Shown here: piece by piece, positions 58,597-64,000 of the stretch
Layout: the number at the start of each line of letters is the position of its first letter
How positions within the stretch are numbered: the stretch's first letter is position 1
Assembly (NCBI GenBank): GCA_038043245.1
Contig: JBBTCH010000002.1
Span: 62,001 to 126,000 of the forward strand
Length of the DNA stretch: 64,000 nt
Direction: 5' to 3'
Source of the DNA: JACPFV01 sp038043245
Lineage (GTDB): Bacteria > Pseudomonadota > Gammaproteobacteria > Nevskiales > Nevskiaceae
Program-made: the position numbers and the translations under genes
The notes under the pieces: generated by a model
The model's input: the letters and a program-made list of their open reading frames with translations, nothing else
What the model was told of the DNA's origin: nothing
The model's database searches: none

Positions 58597-58607
58597 CCAG
58601 TCGCCAC

Positions 58608-58635
58608 AAAAAAAGCCCGCTCAGGCGGGCTTTTT
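58608..58635. terminator. Bidirectional terminator between ompA-like and patatin genes
   Basis: AAAAGCCCGC pairs with GCGGGCTTTT around TCAG. T-runs on both strands serve both converging genes. Confidence 0.9.
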
Positions 58636-60392
58636 CATTTGAGCAGCTTTTCGCGCACCGGCGCCAGGTGCTCCAGTGCGAAGTGATAGCCGCGCTCCAT
58701 GATCTCGTCGATGCGCTTCCAATCAAACATGCCGATCTCGCCGACCGGCATGCGCAGGTAAAGGTCGGCCATCGCTGCGCGGCGCTTGACACCGGACTCG
58801 CTGGTCAGCGTCGCAGTGCGGAACAGGATCTCGCGCAGGCCGGGCGCATCGCCGGGGCCCTTCCAGTTGAACAAGGCTTCGGTATCCGGGCCTTCGACGC
58901 CCGGCACGCGCAGACCGCCTTCGGTGCTGACATCGGAAGCGATGATCGGTCCGCGGTCCAACGCCAGCATCAGATCGGTCGGCAGGCTGTTGACCACCGC
59001 GCCGTCCACCAGCAACTCGCCTTGCCAGGCGGTCGGCGGGGCGATGCCGGGCACGCTCATGCTCGCCGTCACCCAGGCCGCCAGCGACCCGGTGTCATGC
59101 AGGGTCGGCACGCCGCGGGTGAGATTGGTCGAGACGCAGAAGAACGGCAAGCGCAGATCATCGATGCGACGATCACCGAAGATTTCGCGCATCTGATGCA
59201 GGAACTTGCGACCGCGGATCAATGAGCCGCGCGGCGGGATCAGATAGTCGTTGAGCAGATTGTGCTCGACGAACATGTCGCGCGCGAGATGGCGCATCTC
59301 CTCGACCGAATACCCGCAGGCCAGCAATGCGGCGACGAACGCGCCCATGCTGGAGCCGCCGACCAGGTCCACCGGGATCGCCAGTTCGTTGAGCGCGCGG
59401 ATCAGGCCGAGGTGGGCGAAGCCGCGGGCGCCGCCGCCGCCGAACACCAGGCCGATGCCGCGGCCGGTGATCTGCCGTGCCAGCCGCGCCACCGCAGCTT
59501 GATTGTCGGCGCCGGCGAAATAATGTGCGTGCGCGCCGGTGATCCTCTTCCAGCCGGCGACATCGGCGTTCGCTTCGCCGCGCGGCACCAGCACCAGTTC
59601 GATGTTGGCGAGCACGCCGGAATTCTTGAGCGCGGCGATCATCGCCGTCGTCTGCGGCGGCAGGTCGGCCGGCACGATGACCAGGATGCGGTCGGCCTGA
59701 CGCAGCGCGCGCTGGGTCCAGGCGTCCGGCTCACGATTGCCGGCGTAGACCAGATAGCGGTGCTGATGCTCGAGCTCACTGAGCCACTCGATCAGCGCGT
59801 CATCATCGTCGTCGCTCTGCGAGCGCGCGGCCCATTCGGCGCCGACGCTGGCCTGTTCGAGCAGGCGCACCGAATCGTGCTGCGCCAGTTCGCGCGCCAG
59901 ACTCTGTGACAGCGCGGCCGCATCGACCTCGGGCGTTCCGGCGATGACCGTGAACGCACGCGCACTGCGGATGGACTGGCGCTGCGTGTGCAGCTGGTTC
60001 TGGCGCAGGCGGTGGATCAGCACGCGCGCCATCGCCACCAGCGCGGTCGGATGCGCCAGCAGGAACGCCAGCAGCTCGTCGCGGCCGAGGCGGATCAGCA
60101 CGCTGTCGCGGATCGCGTGGACATCGGCCGAACGCGTTTCGCCGGAGATCGCGCCGATTTCGCCCATCGGCTCCAGCCGCGCGACGTAACCGAGGAAGCT
60201 GCCGTCCGGCAGTGTCACCCGAAGGCGGCCGCTGGCGACGATGTAGATCGCGTCCGGCGCATCGCCCGTGGAAAACAGGCGAGCACCGCCGCGCAAGGTC
60301 AGCGGCGTGGCGTGGGCTGCGAGTGCGTCGAGCGCGTCTGGCGTGAGCTGCGCAAACAGCTCACATTCGGCCAGAACGGAACGCAGGTTCAT
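58635..60392 (-). CDS. Patatin-like phospholipase with cyclic-nucleotide-binding domain (NTE family)
   Basis: A 585-residue protein. A cNMP-binding domain (about 15–125; GGARLFSTGDAPDAIYIVAS) is followed by a central P-loop-lacking Rossmann-like segment and a patatin domain from about 310. There the oxyanion loop is VFGGGGARGFAHLG, the nucleophile elbow GGSSMGAFVAAL and the catalytic aspartate DGAVVN. It is the bacterial form of neuropathy target esterase/RssA-type lysophospholipase. Confidence 0.92.
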   Translation of the reverse strand: MNLRSVLAECELFAQLTPDALDALAAHATPLTLRGGARLFSTGDAPDAIYIVASGRLRVTLPDGSFLGYVARLEPMGEIGAISGETRSADVHAIRDSVLIRLGRDELLAFLLAHPTALVAMARVLIHRLRQNQLHTQRQSIRSARAFTVIAGTPEVDAAALSQSLARELAQHDSVRLLEQASVGAEWAARSQSDDDDDALIEWLSELEHQHRYLVYAGNREPDAWTQRALRQADRILVIVPADLPPQTTAMIAALKNSGVLANIELVLVPRGEANADVAGWKRITGAHAHYFAGADNQAAVARLARQITGRGIGLVFGGGGARGFAHLGLIRALNELAIPVDLVGGSSMGAFVAALLACGYSVEEMRHLARDMFVEHNLLNDYLIPPRGSLIRGRKFLHQMREIFGDRRIDDLRLPFFCVSTNLTRGVPTLHDTGSLAAWVTASMSVPGIAPPTAWQGELLVDGAVVNSLPTDLMLALDRGPIIASDVSTEGGLRVPGVEGPDTEALFNWKGPGDAPGLREILFRTATLTSESGVKRRAAMADLYLRMPVGEIGMFDWKRIDEIMERGYHFALEHLAPVREKLLK

Positions 60393-60605
60393 GAAACCAG
60401 TTTAAAGCGGCGGCGGCGACACGGTGTTTGCGCAGCAATGCGCCCGCTCGATACTCAACCCGGCTGCGCGACTCTCTGGCTTGCAGACTACCCGCTCAAA
60501 ACCACTATTCAGCGCGGCGGGCGCACAAACAGTGCCGCGACTCCACCAGCGAAGTAAGCGCCCGCTTTGCTCGCTCCCGCGCCCACGCTCATCCGCTGCG
60601 CGGAT

Positions 60606-62450
<1,845 letters not shown>

Positions 62451-62523
62451 GGAAATGCTGCGGCGCAAAAAAGGGCGCGCAGTATACGCAGGGGACCGCT
62501 GGATAGCTATGAAAAATAGAGGC

Positions 62524-63702
62524 TTATTCGACCTTTTTTACGGCCTCGACCACCCGACGGGCCTTGGCGCGGGCGGATTCGACGTCATCCCCCAGCGCCA
62601 GTGCCACGCCCATGCGCCGCTTGCCGATGATTTCCGGCTTGCCAAAGAGTCTCAGTTGCGTGTCCGGCTCGTTCAAAGCACCCTCGATGCTGAACGAGGG
62701 CGCCTTCTCATCCCCCTCGAACAGGATCGCGCAGGAAGCCGCCGGCCCACGCTGGCGGATGTTGGGAATCGGCAGGCCAAGGATCGCGCGCACATGCAGC
62801 GCGAATTGGGATAGATCCTGGCCGATCATCGTCACCATGCCGGTGTCATGTGGCCGCGGCGACACTTCCGAGAAGATCACTTCATCGCCCTTGACGAATA
62901 ATTCAACGCCAAAGATGCCGCGGCCACCGAGATTGCCGGTAACCGTTTTGGCAATGTGCTCGGCTTTCTTCAGTGCAGCGGCGCTCATCGGATGTGGCTG
63001 CCAGGATTCGCGATAGTCACCGTCGATCTGCAGATGACCGATGGGCGCGCAGAACGAGGTGCCGCTTGCATGACGCACCGTCAGCAAGGTGATTTCGTAA
63101 TCGAAAGGGATAAACCCCTCGACGATCACTCTGCCGGCGCCGGCACGACCGCCCTGCTGAGCGTAAGCCCATGCTCGCGCGGTATCGGCCTCGGTCTTGA
63201 CCACGCTCTGGCCCTTGCCGGATGACGACATCACCGGCTTGACCACGCAGGGCATGCCGAGCGCTTTCACCGCCGCACGGTAGTCGGCTTCGGTATCGGC
63301 GAAGCGGTAGGGCGAAGTCGGCAGTTTCAATTCCTCAGCGGCGAGACGGCGGATGCCTTCGCGGTCCATCGTCAACCGCGCCGCGCGTGCGGTCGGGATC
63401 ACGTTGTAACCCTCGGACTCCAGCGCCAGCAGCATCGGCGTGTGGATCGCCTCGATCTCCGGGACGATGAAATGCGGCTTTTCCAGCTCGACCACGCGGC
63501 GGATCTCGTCGCCGTCGAGCATCTTGATGACGTGCGAACGGTGCGCGACCTGCATCGCCGGCGCGTGGGCGTAGCGATCGACCGCGATGCACTCGACACC
63601 AAGGCGCTGCGCCTCGATGACTACTTCCTTGCCCAGCTCGCCGGAGCCGAGCAGTAGAAGGCGGGTCGCGTTACCCGCGAGCGGAGTCCCGAGCTTAGTC
63701 AG
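62524..63702 (-). CDS. purT: Formate-dependent GAR transformylase PurT, non-ATG start
   Basis: A 392-residue ATP-grasp enzyme using formate in purine synthesis. The N-terminal domain reads TKLGTPLAGNATRLLLLGSG and ELGKEVVIEAQRLGVECIAV; the ATP-grasp part has VVKPVMSSSGKGQSVV, IVEGFIPFDYEIT and SEVSPRPHDTGMV. No ATG, GTG or TTG lies between the preceding in-frame stop and this domain; the candidates are CTG at 63702 or ATT at 63705. CTG gives exactly the usual 392 residues. The first in-frame ATG (63555) would delete the nucleotide-fold start. Overlaps the upstream gene by 8 bases. Confidence 0.88.
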   Translation of the reverse strand: MTKLGTPLAGNATRLLLLGSGELGKEVVIEAQRLGVECIAVDRYAHAPAMQVAHRSHVIKMLDGDEIRRVVELEKPHFIVPEIEAIHTPMLLALESEGYNVIPTARAARLTMDREGIRRLAAEELKLPTSPYRFADTEADYRAAVKALGMPCVVKPVMSSSGKGQSVVKTEADTARAWAYAQQGGRAGAGRVIVEGFIPFDYEITLLTVRHASGTSFCAPIGHLQIDGDYRESWQPHPMSAAALKKAEHIAKTVTGNLGGRGIFGVELFVKGDEVIFSEVSPRPHDTGMVTMIGQDLSQFALHVRAILGLPIPNIRQRGPAASCAILFEGDEKAPSFSIEGALNEPDTQLRLFGKPEIIGKRRMGVALALGDDVESARAKARRVVEAVKKVE

Positions 63703-64000
63703 AATCGTTGCCGCCGAATCCGTAGCTCACGCTGAAGCCCAGATAATCCAATTGGTCCGAGTACTTCGTATACAAAAACTCGACGCCGCCTTTGCGGCTG
63801 TACTGCCAACCAGCACCGCCACCGAACGCGGTGCCGCTGTTGTTTTCATTGAACTCTTCGAGGTTGGCCTGGACGTAGCTGTAGCCGAGCTTGGCCTTGC
63901 CATAAAAACCATAGAACCATTCGGGCGGGGACTTGAGCACGCCAAACACGCCGATATTGAAAACCGACAGATCTTCGGGCTGCTGGGTTTGCGTACCGCC
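63695..64000 (-). CDS. OmpX/Ail-like outer membrane barrel, C-terminal part
   Basis: The last 101 residues of a small outer membrane barrel running off the right edge. Strand pairs WFYGFYGKAKLGYSYVQ, TAFGGGAGWQYSRKGGVEFL and YLGFSVSYGFGG alternate polar and hydrophobic residues, as in the OMP beta-barrel (OmpX-like) family. The extreme C-terminus GGNDSD lacks the usual terminal aromatic residue. Start lies outside the window. Confidence 0.75.
   Translation of the reverse strand, partial: GGTQTQQPEDLSVFNIGVFGVLKSPPEWFYGFYGKAKLGYSYVQANLEEFNENNSGTAFGGGAGWQYSRKGGVEFLYTKYSDQLDYLGFSVSYGFGGNDSD

Overview
The window is a high-GC gammaproteobacterial chromosome segment. The blocks dapF–DUF484–xerC, hslV–hslU–DUF971–ubiE–ubiJ–ubiB and rhodanese–grxC–secB–gpsA, together with plsB, envC, typA and purT, are arranged as in Gammaproteobacteria. 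A wax ester synthase/DGAT, an M2 dipeptidase and dispersed hairpin repeats suggest a Nevskiales/Xanthomonadales-type lineage; this placement is inferred from gene content, not from a search.

Positions 1–2,532 are a scrap zone: a frameshifted toxin–antitoxin pair, two relics of an M16 peptidase C-terminus flanking an AAA+/DUF4143 ATPase gene, and an intact YafQ-type toxin–antitoxin pair. Positions 2,547–25,615 form a surface-glycan region. It encodes most of a CMP-legionaminic acid pathway: LegB, LegC, LegG and LegI in one minus-strand operon (9.2–13.6 kb), and PtmE and LegF in a second (6.4–8.2 kb) that continues into a methyltransferase, a class III aminotransferase with a cysteine-rich insertion, a short-chain dehydrogenase and a 5'-truncated pseudaminate synthase. 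No LegH-type N-acetyltransferase is visible. Further right lie a surface-carbohydrate protein, an MBOAT/SGNH O-acetylation pair, three GT4 glycosyltransferases, four more methyltransferases and a PhyH-like dioxygenase. VapC/Phd and HigBA toxin–antitoxin modules sit among them, and HigBA separates a methyltransferase gene from a relic copy of its own 5' end.

From 25.6 kb to the right edge the content is mostly core: glycerol-3-phosphate dehydrogenase, SecB, glutaredoxin, EnvC, a peptide transporter with an ACE-like dipeptidase, PlsB, an FKBP lipoprotein, an aldehyde dehydrogenase divergent from WS/DGAT, DapF–DUF484–XerC, HslVU, UbiE/J/B, a Ctp protease with a divergent polysaccharide deacetylase, an OmpA-family protein, a patatin-like phospholipase, TypA, PurT and a partial outer membrane barrel. 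Accessory genes inside this half include an orphan ParM-like actin, a haloalkane dehalogenase and a REC–HPt phosphorelay protein.

Non-coding features that stand out are a 440-bp element bounded by paired hairpins (29,023–29,462), a cluster of small palindromes (36,371–36,500), a perfect 22-bp palindrome in front of the WS/DGAT gene, a REP-like hairpin translated inside a lipoprotein signal peptide, and a purT gene with no standard start codon. No tRNA, rRNA, CRISPR array or complete insertion sequence was recognised.
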